From Holothuria scabra (taxonomy: Eukaryota > Echinodermata > Holothuroidea > Aspidochirotida > Holothuriidae), in the NCBI GenBank assembly GCA_037179385.1, contig CM074179.1, positions 29,394,046 through 29,458,045 on the forward strand: a DNA stretch of 64,000 nt, given 5' to 3'. The position numbers and the translations under genes are program-made. The notes below the pieces were generated by a model. It was not told where the DNA came from. It saw only the letters and a list, made by a program, of their open reading frames with translations, and made no database searches. Shown piece by piece: positions 37,161-49,612 of the stretch; the stretch's first letter is position 1; each line of letters opens with the position of its first letter.

Positions 37161-37551
37161 CTGCATTTGAAAGTTATAACAAAAGAGAGAAAATTTTTAT
37201 TCGTCAAGACGGTTTAGACATTTGTTAGATGATGCTCTAGTTAAACCTTTGGTTGCAAAGATTACAAGACCTCAGATCAGTTACACATAACAGTGGCAAA
37301 CATTTTCTTTTGCAAGACGTTGGAGTAAGCTTTGTATCTTCACATAGAAGAGTAGTGAACAAAGTGGTTACAATCTTAATTAGTTTGAGTTGTTTTAGCA
37401 AGTTACCGTTTGGTCAAGCACATTTTCCAAACAAAATACGACAAAGGGGAAGCCAAGATGGCAGAAAGTTTGGTCGAGTTTACCCGGGTCAATTGGTGGT
37501 ATTTACAAGCCAACCCAAGTCACAATCTTATATAGTCTTAATATATTTCAA

Positions 37552-37806
37552 CCCTTAATCGTGGTTTGGGTCCTTTTGGACCCATACGGAGAGTGCGGCT
37601 GTCACCCACCCATCTTTGCCGTTTCATGCGGAACTCGAAACTGCGAGTAGCTACCCGAAAATTCGGCCACAACAACGAGAGGGAAAATAGTTTAAGGTCA
37701 CCGGGTCAATAACCTACGGAAGCTGATGCGGGGCGTGCTACGTCCGCTTTTCCACCCACTCCCGAGGCGCGCAAATATGCCCCGATTGGAGCACAACGGT
37801 AAAGGG
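37552..37806. mobile_element. piggyBac-like MITE, diverged inverted copy
   Basis: Reverse complement of 22533-22782 (shared GGGTCCTTTTGGACCC, GCGAGTAGCTACCCGAAA, CCGCTTTTCC, GAGGCGCGCAAATATGCCCC). The right end AACGGTAAAGGG is followed by TTAA (37807-37810). The left end is degraded, TCAA instead of TTAA. It is absent from segmental duplication copy A. Confidence 0.75.
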
Positions 37807-38062
37807 TTAAACCCATCTTTCTCTTTTACGGTGGCTTCCAGTCAAGTGGTTTTTATCGGAACCGTCTCCACTAATTACTTGCATCGAACACACGAATTCT
37901 AAAAAATCCACAAACATTTCATTTATTGCAACTTTTCAGAGCTTAAAGAAGATCAAAACCAATTTTATCATTATTTCCTTAAAATTTGAAAAGAAAAATA
38001 TTTAGCAGTGAAAGACTTAAATGTAAGAAGAAAAATCAACTTCGATACAGTTAGTTAGTTAG

Positions 38063-38165
38063 ATCTAGGTTTAATGCCCAGTTTCCAACGAATTGGTTCA
38101 AGTCGAGCCGACCACGGTCTTTTTCCAGTTGTGGCTCACTGGCTTGATTTCCCTACTCCATAATT
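38063..38165 (-). mobile_element. SINE body fragment (duplicate of 6025-6125)
   Basis: Same body-only SINE fragment as in duplication copy A, carried along by the duplication. Confidence 0.65.
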
Positions 38166-40029
38166 GTTGTTGCAAAATATTAGACAGAAACCCCGAATTT
38201 TCAGTGTATAAGGACCGTGCATACCCTTCATAACCTTTTGGCATTTTTTCTTGCCCACAAGGATGGCACCAGGGGGGAGGTAGTGGCGGCCGGGACCCTT
38301 CCCCGTCGGGGAAGGCTGCCCCTCTCCTCGGGGGAAGATCCATTCTCGTTGGGAGCCTTCATCTATACGATAACACATGTAAGCCCGAAAAATTTTAGTC
38401 CTCCTCGATGATCGTCTTGAAAATGCTTAAGAGAAGACCATATTCTTTAAAAAGAACCTCAAACTTTACAACCCTTTTCAAAAATCCAATCTTTTTCAAT
38501 ATCACCTCCGGATTTTCGAACATTGTAAAAGAAGGTAAAAAAGGACCTTTCCATTTTCACCCTGCGACAAAACATGATATCTCAAACAACTTCAGTCATT
38601 TTTTGGGCAGATCGAGCTTAGATACTGATGACTCCAACTTCCTAATTCTCCTCTGCAAATAAACCGTTTTTCAAAACTTTCTGCCATTAAATTCTGTCAG
38701 TATACTTAGACGTATGAGACGGGAAGGAGGGGCAGGGGGCAGACCAAATTTCGGCAAAATTTCAAGTCTGGACAGGAATCTTGGGAAAATCGGGAAGCCG
38801 ATTGAGTTGCTACAAAAAACATGGTTTTAAATACATAAATAACTCCCAAGCGAGTCCGAAATGTAAAAAGATATGCCCGAAAAAGGGACAAACATCTTAT
38901 TCAAGGTAAAATGTTTATGAAAAATCAACTGGAAGATTACAAAATGCTCGTAATGGCATCTGAATTCTTTTCGAACCTTTCCCTGAAGCCCCATCTCAGT
39001 CTTCACTCACACACGCATACAAAGAAGCACAAACACGTTATTCACCGTAAAATTTTCACAAAAGTAAAATGAAAACAAAAATTTGCGACACATTTTCTTG
39101 TGTTTCCAAATCTTTGCCGAAAATCACAATACAAGCCTTTATTCGGGCGAAGGTTGAAAAGGGGTTCTGGGACTTTACCGACGGAGGTTGTTCAAGTACA
39201 TGCAGCACCTAATGGTTTGCCATCTCCTCTGTTTGGTCCCAACAACCGAATTCTAGCAAAGATAATGGAAGAGGGGCAGGCTGTTTTCAATTACACATAA
39301 TGATTAACAGTAGTGTGAGAATGTCATAAGTCTGAGAGAAAATTCGTTTAAACTCACCTTGTAAAGTGACATTTTTTAAAGACCTTGGAGCTGGGGCAGA
39401 CACGTAGGAAACGTCATCAATTTTGCTAACGTTGCAAATGATTACAACGAAGAGGCGCAACAGAGTCAAAAAAAATTGCGTGTTTTCAGTTCGCATAGTT
39501 TTCCCTCGAAAAGATACAAGACCATTTCATCTAATGGTAGTGGTACCTTACTGGTAATTTTCTGATCACCTAGCAAGTTGTGGTGTTCTTTTTTCTATTG
39601 TAGAGAAACTTTTATTGCAAAGGAAAGCAATTAACGACTGTTTCATTTCTAGTTACAAGTGTGGGAACTTGTGATTTTGCCCAACATTTGATTAAGCTAT
39701 TACCCAAAGTTGGTAACTTTGATACATCACTTAAAAGGTTAAGAACAGTTGCCCCAAACTTGAGAAATACTACCTCTTTAAAGTATAAAAGTCTTGTACA
39801 GCGAGATTCCCTGATACAAACCAAGAATCATTGAGACGACAACGATGTTAGCGAGTCTGTCCAACATGTGACTTTTAGAAAGAAACCACTGAGACTATCA
39901 CTGAGACCTTAATGGTCCATGACTGGCATGATGTGAACATGAAGCGTACATTTGACGTGCATTCAGCGAATGCCGGTTTGTCCAATCGCCCTGGAACTAG
40001 TGCCAAGTGAAAACTAGTTAGTAAGGTGG

Positions 40030-40262
40030 AGTTTTAGGTCTCCGTTTCCAACCAATTGGTTTAAGTCGGGCCAGCCACCACCCTTTTTCCAGTTGTGGTT
40101 AACTGAGTACTTGTTTTCCCTACTCCATTAAATACGCTTAGCACCAAGCTCAATGGAAATAGCTTCCATTTTTGAAGTACTCGGTATGACCAGGACAAGA
40201 GCCAAAGTAACACCGTCCGGCTGCATTTCGGACGCCCTAACTACTTGACCATGTCGTCAACC
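40030..40262 (-). mobile_element. tRNA-derived SINE, full length
   Basis: On the minus strand the head reads GACATGGTCAAGTAGTTAGG (A-box region) and continues through a diverged B-box region to CCTGGTCATACC. The body is shared with 23463-23700 (ATGGAGTAGGGAAAACAAG, CACAACTGG, GACTTAAACCAATTGGTTGG). The head differs from the tRNA-Glu-like head of the plus-strand copy. Confidence 0.65.
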
Positions 40263-40404
40263 AAGTAGCAAATAAATTATACTCATAAAATGATGGTTTT
40301 GAGACACGCGCAGGTGCGGGGCGTCTTTCGGCTAAGTCGGCTCCTAAGGATAAGGAATACAGCAGTTGTATGCAAACATCACATTTGCATCAACGTTCTC
40401 TATA

Positions 40405-40670
40405 ATCACAGCAAAAGACTCGAGTCATTCAACTAAATGGGAATAATAGTATGCTTGGTTTCGAATCCGGGTCTAATAATGTCCTTTAAAACGATGACTC
40501 AACTAATTTACTAAGTCACTGGCTCAAGCCAAGGCATGTCAATGATTTTGGCTGAAGACCAGTTCAATCCAATGCAAGTCAATTACGCCACTCAAATCGA
40601 CTCGAATTACAGTATGATACTTAATTTGCTACAATTGCCATTTTCATGATTGTTGTAACCCTATGATAAA
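40405..40670. mobile_element. Degenerate ACTCGAGTCA word array
   Basis: GACTCGAGTCA near 40418, GATGACTCAACTAA near 40494, AAGTCACTGGCTCAAG, AATGCAAGTCAAT and ATCGACTCGAATTA share the word of the hAT-like element at 29066. It ends near TTGTTGTAACCCTA. The left end is not clear. Confidence 0.4.
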
Positions 40671-40860
40671 GTGTGATTTTGGTCAGAGCATTACATTTTC
40701 CTCGCCTAATTTTTCATGAAAATTCAGCTTTGTTACTCATGTTTGCAGCACAGTTATTGGCGTGAAAACAATAGCTTAGCTATGGGGGGCTGGAGCGGTC
40801 ACCTCTCCCCAAAATGAGTGTGAAAATGAAGAAGAAAGGTCGAATAAAAGAAAAAAAAAG

Positions 40861-41560
40861 GTGGGGCCTATTCACACGAAAATTTTCGTGCGAATAAGGG
40901 CCTTGTGGAAGCAATATTCACACGAAAATCTTCGTACAAACAATGGCACGCGGAAGCACTACTCATATGAAGATTTTCGTATGAATAAAGGGCAGTATCA
41001 TACGAGAATTTTCGGGAACTTTGGGAATCTTTATTTGGGGTACACTTAGTACTTTTCCTTTTTACACAATAATGTTAGCTTAGGCCACATTATGATGTAA
41101 TAGGAGAAACAGCTCTGGTGGCAAGGGGCACTACTCCCTTTTGACTTTTTAGTGCTGAGAAATAGTTCATGTACCACAACCACCTAAGCACACTAAAAAG
41201 CCACTCCCATAGCCAATCAGCTCTTTCATGTTTATCTTTGGCTAATCAAATTCCATGATTTTTTCCAGCATTTGAAACATTTTGCTTCAAATTCAATGAC
41301 ACACCGTACGTACACTTACACCCACATATTCATCGATATCACACCGTATACCTTTATCTTACTATTACGTACGTACGCGCAAACGGTAGATACGCAAGTT
41401 GTACATGTATGCAGAGCCATATACAGAGCCGTAAATGGCCATATACAAGTGCTATAAGCGCCGCCAATCGGCTCAAATTTTCTTCGTGTGAATTGTGACT
41501 ACAGGTATTCTTATTTATACGAAAATTTTCGTGTGAATAGTCACAACGGAAGAAAAAAGG
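40861..41560. mobile_element. CACGAAAATTTTCGTG palindrome array
   Basis: The palindrome CACGAAAATTTTCGTG, or close variants extended by ATTCA on each side, occurs at about 40873, 40919, 40966 and 40999, then twice more at about 41471 and 41519. About 450 bp of ordinary sequence lies between. Outside are TAGCTATGGGGGG (40774) and GACTACGCCC (41661), which may be degraded inverted ends. Confidence 0.45.
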
Positions 41561-41985
41561 GTGAAGATGGAAGAGCAAGAATTAAGTGTTCGGGAGCACC
41601 CCTCCCTATACACATATCAGGGCGGTGACAATCATTTCGTTCACTCCTTAGATGAAATCTTGACTACGCCCTTGGAGACAAAGTATGCTAACTCTACGGA
41701 CTCATAAGACAAGTGTTCCTTTTGTAATAAGGAATTTCCCATACTATCAACAATATAAATAATCCCAGTAGACTTTTTAGATTCCCATGATGTATGCCTT
41801 TGGTTATTTCTTTTTGGGTACTTAAGAAGTTTGCAATATTATAACTTAGCCGACAGGGTTGCTTAGAGGTTAAATTGCAAGTCAGAAAACGAAAAGTGTG
41901 ACTCCACCCGAATCGGGTCGTGAGACTGTCATTTACTCTAGTCATCCGCGACTCTTTTACCTGAGCAATTTTCCCACTGGTTACA

Positions 41986-42105
41986 TTTCTATGTTCCGAC
42001 ATCTCCATGTTCCGACAAAACGGCACCAAAGTACTTTTTTCGGAACATTGAGACGTCAGAAATATGAGACGTTGGAACATAGAGATATCGGAGCATAAGA
42101 ATGTC
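41986..42105. mobile_element. TATGTTCCGACATCTC word array
   Basis: CTATGTTCCGACATCTCC and CATGTTCCGACA on the left are answered by TCGGAACATTGAGACGTC, GAGACGTTGGAACATAG and GATATCGGAGCATA on the right. The result is a roughly 120-bp imperfect foldback of one repeated word. Confidence 0.5.
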
Positions 42106-42490
42106 CTCATTTCTGCTGTGGTACCAAAGGTCTTCTCCGGGTGTGTTGTAGTATGAGGAGCTTTCGACCCTTACTCGAAAGTTTGACGTACTACTCTCCT
42201 ATTTTACTGTTGTTGGGTGTTATTACTTAGACGTGCTAAAAATTCCGTCTTTCATACACACACATTACTTAAGCCTTAGCATGCTGTGAGAACTTAACAT
42301 GTAGAAAGTTTGTATTGCCGATTAAAATTGCAATACAATCACCTCCGGCAGTAATTCAAAGTTGTACTGTTTCGCTAAAAAAACCGACGATCAATAAGCC
42401 TATTCCGTCTACATTACATTACTTAAAACATACGGTACCGCTAGAGGGGTTTTCATTTATGCAACGAAGTAACGTGGCAAGTATACCTAC

Positions 42491-42671
42491 CATCGTTTCC
42501 AAATTGACAGTTTAGCCCATTCAGACGTTCCTGTACTTTTGCTCGTTTCACCGGAAATAGTATGAAACCACTATTAAAGAGTACGTTTGACAGCTTTACA
42601 TCGTAATTAGGAAATGCCTCGCAAATAAGTGGCAATGAAAGACTCAAAACAAGAAGGATCGTCCGGGCCAT
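42491..42671 (-). CDS. Unknown secreted protein, copy 3, exon 1 (signal peptide)
   Basis: First coding exon, 181 nt, exactly the length and phase of 26313-26493. The ATG is at 42669-42671. Residues 1-19 (MARTILLVLSLSLPLICEA) form a signal peptide; the mature chain starts near FPNYDVKLSNVLFNSG. VKRAKVQERLNGLNCQFG follows, parallel to copy 2 but with an extra cysteine. The donor is GAAACGATG/GTAGGT, phase 1, matching the acceptor at 37160 across a 5330-bp intron that contains most of segmental duplication copy B. Confidence 0.85.
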
Positions 42672-42701
42672 AGTTTGTTTTACAGTGATGCACTGATCGC
42701 C

Positions 42702-42708
42702 CTTTATA
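42702..42708 (-). promoter_or_regulatory. TATA-like box upstream of secreted-protein copy 3
   Basis: TATAAAG on the minus strand lies about 31 nt before the ATG. If used, transcription would start within a few bases of the start codon, so either the leader is very short or the match is coincidental. Confidence 0.3.
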
Positions 42709-42719
42709 AGTTCTTAAGT

Positions 42720-43259
42720 TGTTAGTGAACCCGCACCGATGGAATTTATTCTAATTAGCCCATTGATTCTTTCAAGACTATATACAGTCAATGCCAACAA
42801 ATTCTGTATTTGATGTTAAATTCTTATTGGAACAGGTTTAGGGGCAAAATCAAAATGATGGTAGCAAAGTATAAAAGTCTGGATGAAATAAAAGTTTTTG
42901 TTCTTCGTCAATGAAATCAACCTTACATGTTCTCTCTATAAATTCGTTCTGCTATGTCGAAAGCTTCCCATTAAAGATACAGGTTTACGACACTGTACGA
43001 ACTCTCAGCCCACTGATTTTATTGTCCACCTTTCCACAGAAGAATAATCTACTTAATTGGCATGTTTCACATTAACACCTTATGACTGTTAAAATTTATT
43101 GAAGGGTTTATAAATTGTTATTACCAATGAATTTACAATCAACTAACTTCTCTTTAAGATGTAAAATTGGACTGAATTTGTGGTTGTTGGTAGAGGCGGC
43201 AACTGAATGTCAAAATTGGGAGTAGGCTAGCTAAGGGCAAAAGATACTGTCGGGTCCAA
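42720..43259. other. No gene recognised
   Basis: AT-rich intergenic sequence between the minus-strand secreted-protein gene and the plus-strand LRR gene. Confidence 0.45.
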
Positions 43260-43411
43260 AAATCTTTAAGCGCAGCGTGAAACCGAGCCCAAAGCGCCAG
43301 TTCCTGAGGGTGGGTCCAGCGGACAAACCCTGGAAGCCCTAAGGTTTCTGGAGTCTCCGGAGAGGTACATTATCTACTTTTTTCTACTAACCCAACTCCT
43401 TACTGACTCAA
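43260..43411. repeat. Dispersed repeat (partner 24447-24620)
   Basis: Same landmarks as its partner, followed by a run of G near 43415 and a G-rich continuation to 43500. Confidence 0.55.
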
Positions 43412-43500
43412 GTGGGGGGGGGGGGCAAGTGTGCGAAAGAGCAAAATCGGGGTTGGGGTGGGGAAAAAACTCCTACTTGTCCCCCTTTGCGCAGCCACCT

Positions 43501-45189
43501 GTCGTAGGGTGTGAGGTTCAATCATATCGGGTTACCTGGTTGTCTGCTTCACTCCCCCTAAGGCGTTTAAACAGTTCGGCAGATAAACTGCTATCGGGGG
43601 AAAGTTGATTTTTACCCGATATCTTGCCAGAAGTGGCGCATTTTTCAAATGTTTTTCTACATGCATTGCGGTTCTACCGTGCAACATTCCATGGGGATGA
43701 ACGTTCAAAATAACGTTGCAATTTTTGTTGATTTTAGGGATCGAGGAAATTGTGGAGTATGCGAAACCTTTCTGCGCTATTAAATATATACTAATATAAT
43801 CAAAACATGCGAAAAACTATCTGGTTTACTGACAAATTTCTTTGTATGTGTCACTCTAAGGTCTTTGTATTTACGCTGTTTATTCTTGCAACTTGTCTTG
43901 CGCAAGTTTCTTGACAAAAGACTGTAAGACACACAGTGAAGTTATGTTTTAACTAGTATGTGCCTGCTTTGTATAACTAATAAAATAAGTAGACGGTAAC
44001 TTTATTTTCATGGGTTTGGAGAAAAGAAACGGGTATGAATGCACTATTCTTGTCTAGACGGGTCTGTTCTCTTTTAGCATTGAGATTCGTCCATTTAAAT
44101 TGAGGATGCGTGCTGTACTTACATGCTGTAACAAACGTTCCTGAAGTAAGCACTCCTCAATTTTGTGAAATGATGGTACAGAGAAATCGATTTGCGTTTT
44201 AAATGCCTCGCCGTTCGGGGCTTACGTAATGAATAAATGCTGGCATTGCAAACATCTACGATCCCTTCCCCACAATATCTGTTCGTACTTTAGCGGAATG
44301 TAACATGCATTATTTGTGGGGTCGTCCCTTTCCTCTTAAGGCTATATCCTAGCAATTGAAACTGTGGAAGGAACCATCCCTTGTTAAACAGTCATGCGTA
44401 TATATTAAAGACCAAACATTTGTAAAAGCTTCTTTGAGAATCAGTGCGACAGAAATCAAGATAAGTCTCCGAACCAGGATCGAAACTTTCCGATATGACT
44501 TATCAATATAAATCTACCTTCAAACATTGAGCAGATGAGAGTTAACACACTCTAATACACTACTGTGAAAAATGGCTCAAAATCGCTGTCAATTTACCTC
44601 ACAAAAATACGGAGACGCATAAAAATTACAGAACAGTTCTGGTAATACTTAAGTCTGCCGGAAGTTTTCTGTAATCTTTGTTAATGTTATCTCTTTATTT
44701 TGTTGTTCTGTAAAGCTATACAGTAATTTCCACCTTCTGATGGTTTAACGGAATTTCCTTTTAATAATATCAAACCTGGAGTAACGCTTCACATGTTTTT
44801 GCAATGGATCCGGGAGTTATTTTGCCCTTTCAAATAACTTCAAGACAAAAGAGGATTTGAATCAGAAAGAAAACCTAAAGTATGTTACATCGTATGCTTC
44901 TAAATTAAAAGTTGATTAGCCCGAGAAATTTAAGTCTAGCAAGATAAGGTGCATTCCGTACCTCGGATTAAACAGTGGTGGCTTCCTTCTGCAGAAAATT
45001 GTCCTTTTGAAGCCTGAGCGGCATAGCCCAGACGGAGACTTAGCAAGTACTATAAAAGAAAACGATGAAGAAACTCTTGGTCCTAATGGAAAAATGATGT
45101 TTTATTAATATTGTATATACAGAGGGAATTCCCTCCTAAGTAGAAAATTTCAACCACAACCTTTTATTTGTCTTCTGCGGGTAAGGTAA
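43501..45189. other. No gene recognised
   Basis: No exon or structured RNA is supported. Confidence 0.4.
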
Positions 45190-45437
45190 GGCTAGATGGA
45201 GGTTTACGGCACAGTTTCTAACCAATTAGTAAAAGTCACGCCGGCCACAGCATTTTCTTTTCATTCGTGGCTCACTGACTTGTTTTCCTTGTGGCCTTTG
45301 CTTATTCAGAGCATCAGGCACAATAGAAGACGGTTCCATTCTGTAAGTCTTCTGCATTACCCGGCCAGGAGTCTAACTCTAGACCTCACGACTGCAATTA
45401 AGTCATGTGCTTCAACCACTTGACCACGTAGTCGGTA
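45190..45437 (-). mobile_element. tRNA-derived SINE, full length
   Basis: On the minus strand the head reads TACGTGGTCAAGTGGTTGAA (A-box region) with GAGTTAGACTCCTGG as B box. The body matches the other copies (TTTACTAATTGGTTAGAAAC, CAAGTCAGTGAGCCAC). The head is nearest to a tRNA-Leu/Ser-type A box. Confidence 0.65.
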
Positions 45438-45994
45438 AAATAGTAATGTCATCATTGTATAGATTTTTTGTTACTCCTATGCTGTTTCAAAAGGTGGGTC
45501 GTAAATGCGGATGCCCATAATTGACCCTGCTTCCTGAGAATTGAACAAATTTAAGGCACCCCTTGGGATGAAAGGCGATGTGAGTGTAACTGCTATTCGA
45601 CTTTGTAATACATGGTATGCGCCCTCAAGCCCATGGGTTTCAACGGTGTTGATACGTACTCAGTGATAAGCAAGTATTATCAATTAACATATGCTTGACT
45701 GGGGTGCTAGCTAATCCCGAATGTAAAGTAACTTTTTGTTTATTTTGGTAATAGCACAATTGGTCAAATGTTAAAGTTGATTGTATCACGTGTGTATGAG
45801 TGTGCTTTATTTACTTATTGAGAAAATAAGATGTAAAAATAGTCAGAAAATGGAGGATGCCTCAAAAAATAAGGGGAAAGTTTCGTTATGCTCTTTTCAA
45901 GCATTTGAACTTTTCGAGTAATAACCTGGCTCAAATATGAATTTAGGAAAGTCCTTTACATTGCTCTCTACGAAGATCTTTTATTAGCTTTAAT
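45438..45994. other. No gene recognised
   Basis: Spacer between a SINE and the long-TIR element. Confidence 0.45.
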
Positions 45995-46560
45995 TAAAGT
46001 GTACCTCAAGTCAAAAAAATAAAAAATATATATTAAAGAGCATGAAAAATGAATTCTAACAGTCCAACTCCGATCTTCATAGGACATTCATGAGCTGAGA
46101 TATAAAATGTTGAAGTTTATTCACTCAACTTAAAATGGTAAATTGCGCAATAATTTGTGATGTCATTGTTGTACAACTCAAATTACAATCTTTGTATTTC
46201 TTTGTTTTTCTGAAAATAACTGCGCCTTGTACCAAGGTGTGATAGCACTCTTACTCTGTAAGGTTGATGTAAGTAATTAAGCCCTCTCTGTGCAACATGC
46301 TGTGCAAGCAAACAGGAAGTGTTCAAGGTCGTTACAACATTTTTAATTTTAAAGGAAAACAAAGCAGGTTCTGTGAGTTGTACACCAAGGGGGTCACAAA
46401 TTATTGCGCAATGGACCAATTTGTTTTAAGTGAATAAACTTCAACATTTTACATCTCAGCTCAAGAATGTCCTATGAGGATGGGACTTGGACTGTTAGAA
46501 TTCATTTTTCATGCTCTTAATTATATATTTTTGAATTTTTTTACTTGAGGTACACTTTAA
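45994..46560. mobile_element. Long-TIR element, family 2 (TTAAAGTGTACC ends)
   Basis: The ends are TTAAAGTGTACCTCAAGT and its complement. The inverted arms are about 190 bp and very similar (GAGCATGAAAAATGAATTC, TAACAGTCCAA, TGTTGAAGTTTATTCACT, AATTGCGCAATAAT). The target duplication could be TA or TTAA. There is no transposase. Diverged copies lie at 53230-53765 and 55502-56315. Confidence 0.8.
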
Positions 46561-46914
46561 TAGGGATGTCGAAATTTAACGGTAGGGATGAGTTCAAGCT
46601 ACTTGGAATAATATTTAACGAAAATGTGATGTAAGTTGCAAAACGAGACTTCTATGAAAGAAAATAATCATAGACTAGTAAAATTAATGTGCCTACGTGG
46701 GGTAAGAATATTTTCTTTTCCATGAGCATTTAGATCATATTTATACATAGAGCACCTAAGTAAGGAGATGGCATTGAAGTATTTGACCATGAAGATCTAT
46801 TAACCATTGCACTAACCTCTAGAGGAAGTTTTCGCACACATTGTCCACAAAATGAGTTGGGATGATTGTTCTGTTGAGTAACCTGTACGACCTAGAGACG
46901 ATACAAGCAATGAC

Positions 46915-47220
46915 ACTGTGTCACCATTAGTTGGCGCGAAAGCGAACAGACAATTTCGAAAAATCGAACCATTCAGACAGCCGGAAATGGCATTTCCCAG
47001 GTTTGTCACAAAAAACAGGTAATCGTTAGTTTGAGCTTTCGTTTACAATAAAATTTTCAATTCAATAGAAAAAAACTAGCTAATTGATAAGAAAATTAAC
47101 TGGTAAAATGTATAACTACCTATAGATGAAATGATTTTGTACCTTTTCGGGAAGGGGGGGGGGGGGTTGTGCTATACAACGGACCTGAAAACATGGTTAT
47201 GTCTCTCACACTATTGCGAC
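46915..47220. repeat. Hairpin repeat unit, isolated copy
   Basis: GTGTCACCATTAGTTGGCGCGAA begins a copy of the unit seen at 7900-11700. GGCATTTCCCAGG and then GATAAGAAAATTAACTGG follow, parallel to 9085-9340. A run of about 14 G lies at 47153. Confidence 0.55.
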
Positions 47221-47225
47221 TTCTA

Positions 47226-47412
47226 GTTCACTGTATGTCAACAACGCAGAACAACGTATCGCTTGTACCGTAATGATTCATTATTTGTCAAAAACTCAGA
47301 ACAACGTTCTGTTTTTACCATAGGCCTACTCTGATAATGTTTCACTGTTTATCAACAACACAGAGCAACATTTTGTTTGTACTATTATGATCACTGTCAA
47401 CTAAGCAGAGCG
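47226..47412. repeat. Degenerate minisatellite, about 60-bp period
   Basis: Three to four copies of CACTGT(A/T)T(G/A)TCAACAA, then GCAGAACAACGT or AGAGCAACATT, then CTTGTAC(C/T) sit side by side. No coding frame is shared. Confidence 0.6.
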
Positions 47413-48590
47413 ACTTTACCCAATCAATTAGAAAGAACAATTAAACTTGACTAAAAAAAAATCATTACATTTGGTGGCGCTATTTATCAACTAACACTAC
47501 ATCTAAACTCTGTTTCGCTGTACTTGAACACTGAAAGGCGCTTTGAAAAACAATAATTGCCTCATTGCTGAAAACACACGAAAGCGAAACAACTAGATTG
47601 TTCCTCCACGTCAAAAGAGAAGTATTGCGTTTTGCACTTTTCAACTGCATGTAAATATTTCACAACTATCACATCTATCTCATAACAATTAAGGTCAACA
47701 TAAAATAAGTACATTGGTTATCTGACAACTGTGACAATCGTGCTGTTTAAGAAGCCTTACGAAAAATCTCGACGTTTGCGCAACAAGGTAAGCCGTCTTA
47801 TTTCTTCGTAAAATTAAAGTTGGACGTTTAGTTTAAGATCTAATTAAACAACCCGTACGGTAAATTTAAATCATTCCATTCCTCTAAGGTGTAGCAGTAA
47901 TGGGGGAAACATATTTCAGAGGAAACTTTGCTTGCATAAATTTAATGGCATCAGCTTTGGCTTGAGAATATGTTGTTTGAAACCTTTAATTCATCTAAGA
48001 TAAAAAGCAACATGGCTTGAGGTTATAAGAACAGCGTCATTTTTTTTTCAATGTGACACCCATTCTTTCCATACCATTACATAGGATTATGAGCATCTCT
48101 ATGTAGAAAAAACAGTCAAGTTAATACCTCCGTAGTTATATGAATATATTTGAATTCAAGTAAACGTTTTGTGCAAGGATTCGGCTTTAGTACTTTCGGA
48201 TTCATATTACAATAATTTGAATTTGCTACCCATAACGAGGTTTAGGATTTACAAAATGTCTCGTTTAAATATTGACTTGTAGACTTTTCTGGACAACATT
48301 TTCTCTAATAACCAAATGAACAACTTAACTGTGGTGCATTTGAGGAATTCGGCAAGCGGATGACGTATATTTTCCGAAGTGATTGATTTATAAGAGTGGC
48401 AGGGTTGTCACCAGACCATTTCGAAAGCCGTTTAATTTATGGTCAGTGTCATGAGGGAGCGGTCTAAGGGGGCTTCTCTCCCACCTCCCCATTGAAAATT
48501 TTTGACAGAATGGAGAATGCTTACAAAAACGAGGACATTATTACAATTGTGATTACACAACAGATTTTTCATCTCTTGAGTGCATATTTC
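47413..48590. other. No gene; short repeat debris
   Basis: 48440-48500 (GAGGGAGCGGTCTAAGGGGG...CACCTCCCCATTGAAA) resembles the tail of the GTGGCGTACGCAGG repeat. Otherwise unremarkable. Confidence 0.4.
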
Positions 48591-48937
48591 CACTGTAAAA
48601 ATGCAAAGTAACACTTAGATTTAACACTTAAAGGTGCTAGTAGCTACTCTTTGTTCAGTAAAGGTATAGGGTTTGTTCATTCTATAATACACTGAGGGGT
48701 TACCGGTGAGGGATTCAACACGTTGAAGTGCAAATGTTTTATACGCAAGGTAGTGTTAAAGCATGAGGTATATTTATGTATTCATGTATTCAAACCAAAA
48801 AACATCAACATGTCAATTGCCTCACCGATAACGCGTTCGTGTGTTAATAAGGCAACAAGTGTTATATCTTGACTGTACAATGACTAGCCGTTAACACATT
48901 CGAGTATTAAGTGAGTGCTATGTCTTTTTTCTACAGT
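48591..48937. mobile_element. Word-array element, TTAACACTT words
   Basis: Starts CACTGTAAAAATG; the end TTTTTTCTACAGT is a loose inverted match. Between them are TAACACTTA, TTAACACTTA, AGTGTTAAAG, GTGTTAATAAG, GTGTTAT and GTTAACACATT. Same architecture as the ACACTCTAAAA elements but less certain. Confidence 0.45.
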
Positions 48938-49612
48938 AAAAGTAAGTCTACCCGAATATTGCACCATTTTTTCTTTTGTGGGTGATACTCTGTAACACAA
49001 TTTGTGTTGCTGTATTCTAAAATCCAATCTAACTTGTAAGAATTTTATGTCCTGTCCGTTACTCATAGCATCGATCCGTCGGATCCGTTAGCCTATACCA
49101 AAAAGACTTCCGTCATATCAAAACGAACCTTGGAAGTTATTGGTAAGGTTTTTCGTAAGAGGTTTTATAATAATTTATTGAAAGTAAGAGTTTAGCTACT
49201 AAAATACAAAAAAGAATAATAAATGGTCAATACACCACTTTCCATTTTAAAGCTTTCACAACTCTTTTCTGAACCTTATTTTTGTCTGAAAATGAAAGAT
49301 TTATTTAAGGTAAATGTCGGTAAGTTAGGAGACGTTAAGGAGTATATTCGAAATACGTATTACAGACTACAGCTCAATGCCAATTGCAGTGCATGTCACG
49401 GATTTTGTTATGGTCTCGTATAGTGCCACGTGGGATTATAAAATTAAAATCACCAAGAGAAAGTTTTGCCCTCTCGTGACACATTCCTAATGATAAAAAT
49501 TGAATACAGATAACCCATAATATATCGGAAGAGCTACTTTTGTTTGTCAACGTTGTCATTTACTTGTTTCCGCAGCATCTCAATTTGAAGAGCTTCCTTA
49601 GAGCAACGAAAA
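48938..49612. other. Upstream of the LRR gene
   Basis: No supported exon, except that TTGTTTCCGCAG (about 49566-49575) could be an acceptor opening a 5' untranslated segment immediately before the LRR start codon. Confidence 0.3.

Larger units (their letters stand above)
36828..39707. repeat. Segmental duplication, copy B
   Basis: Partner of 5150-7685 in direct orientation. It holds part of exon 2 and about 2.5 kb of the intron of the third secreted-protein gene. Relative to copy A it carries an extra block at 37511-37845 that includes a piggyBac-like MITE. Confidence 0.85.
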
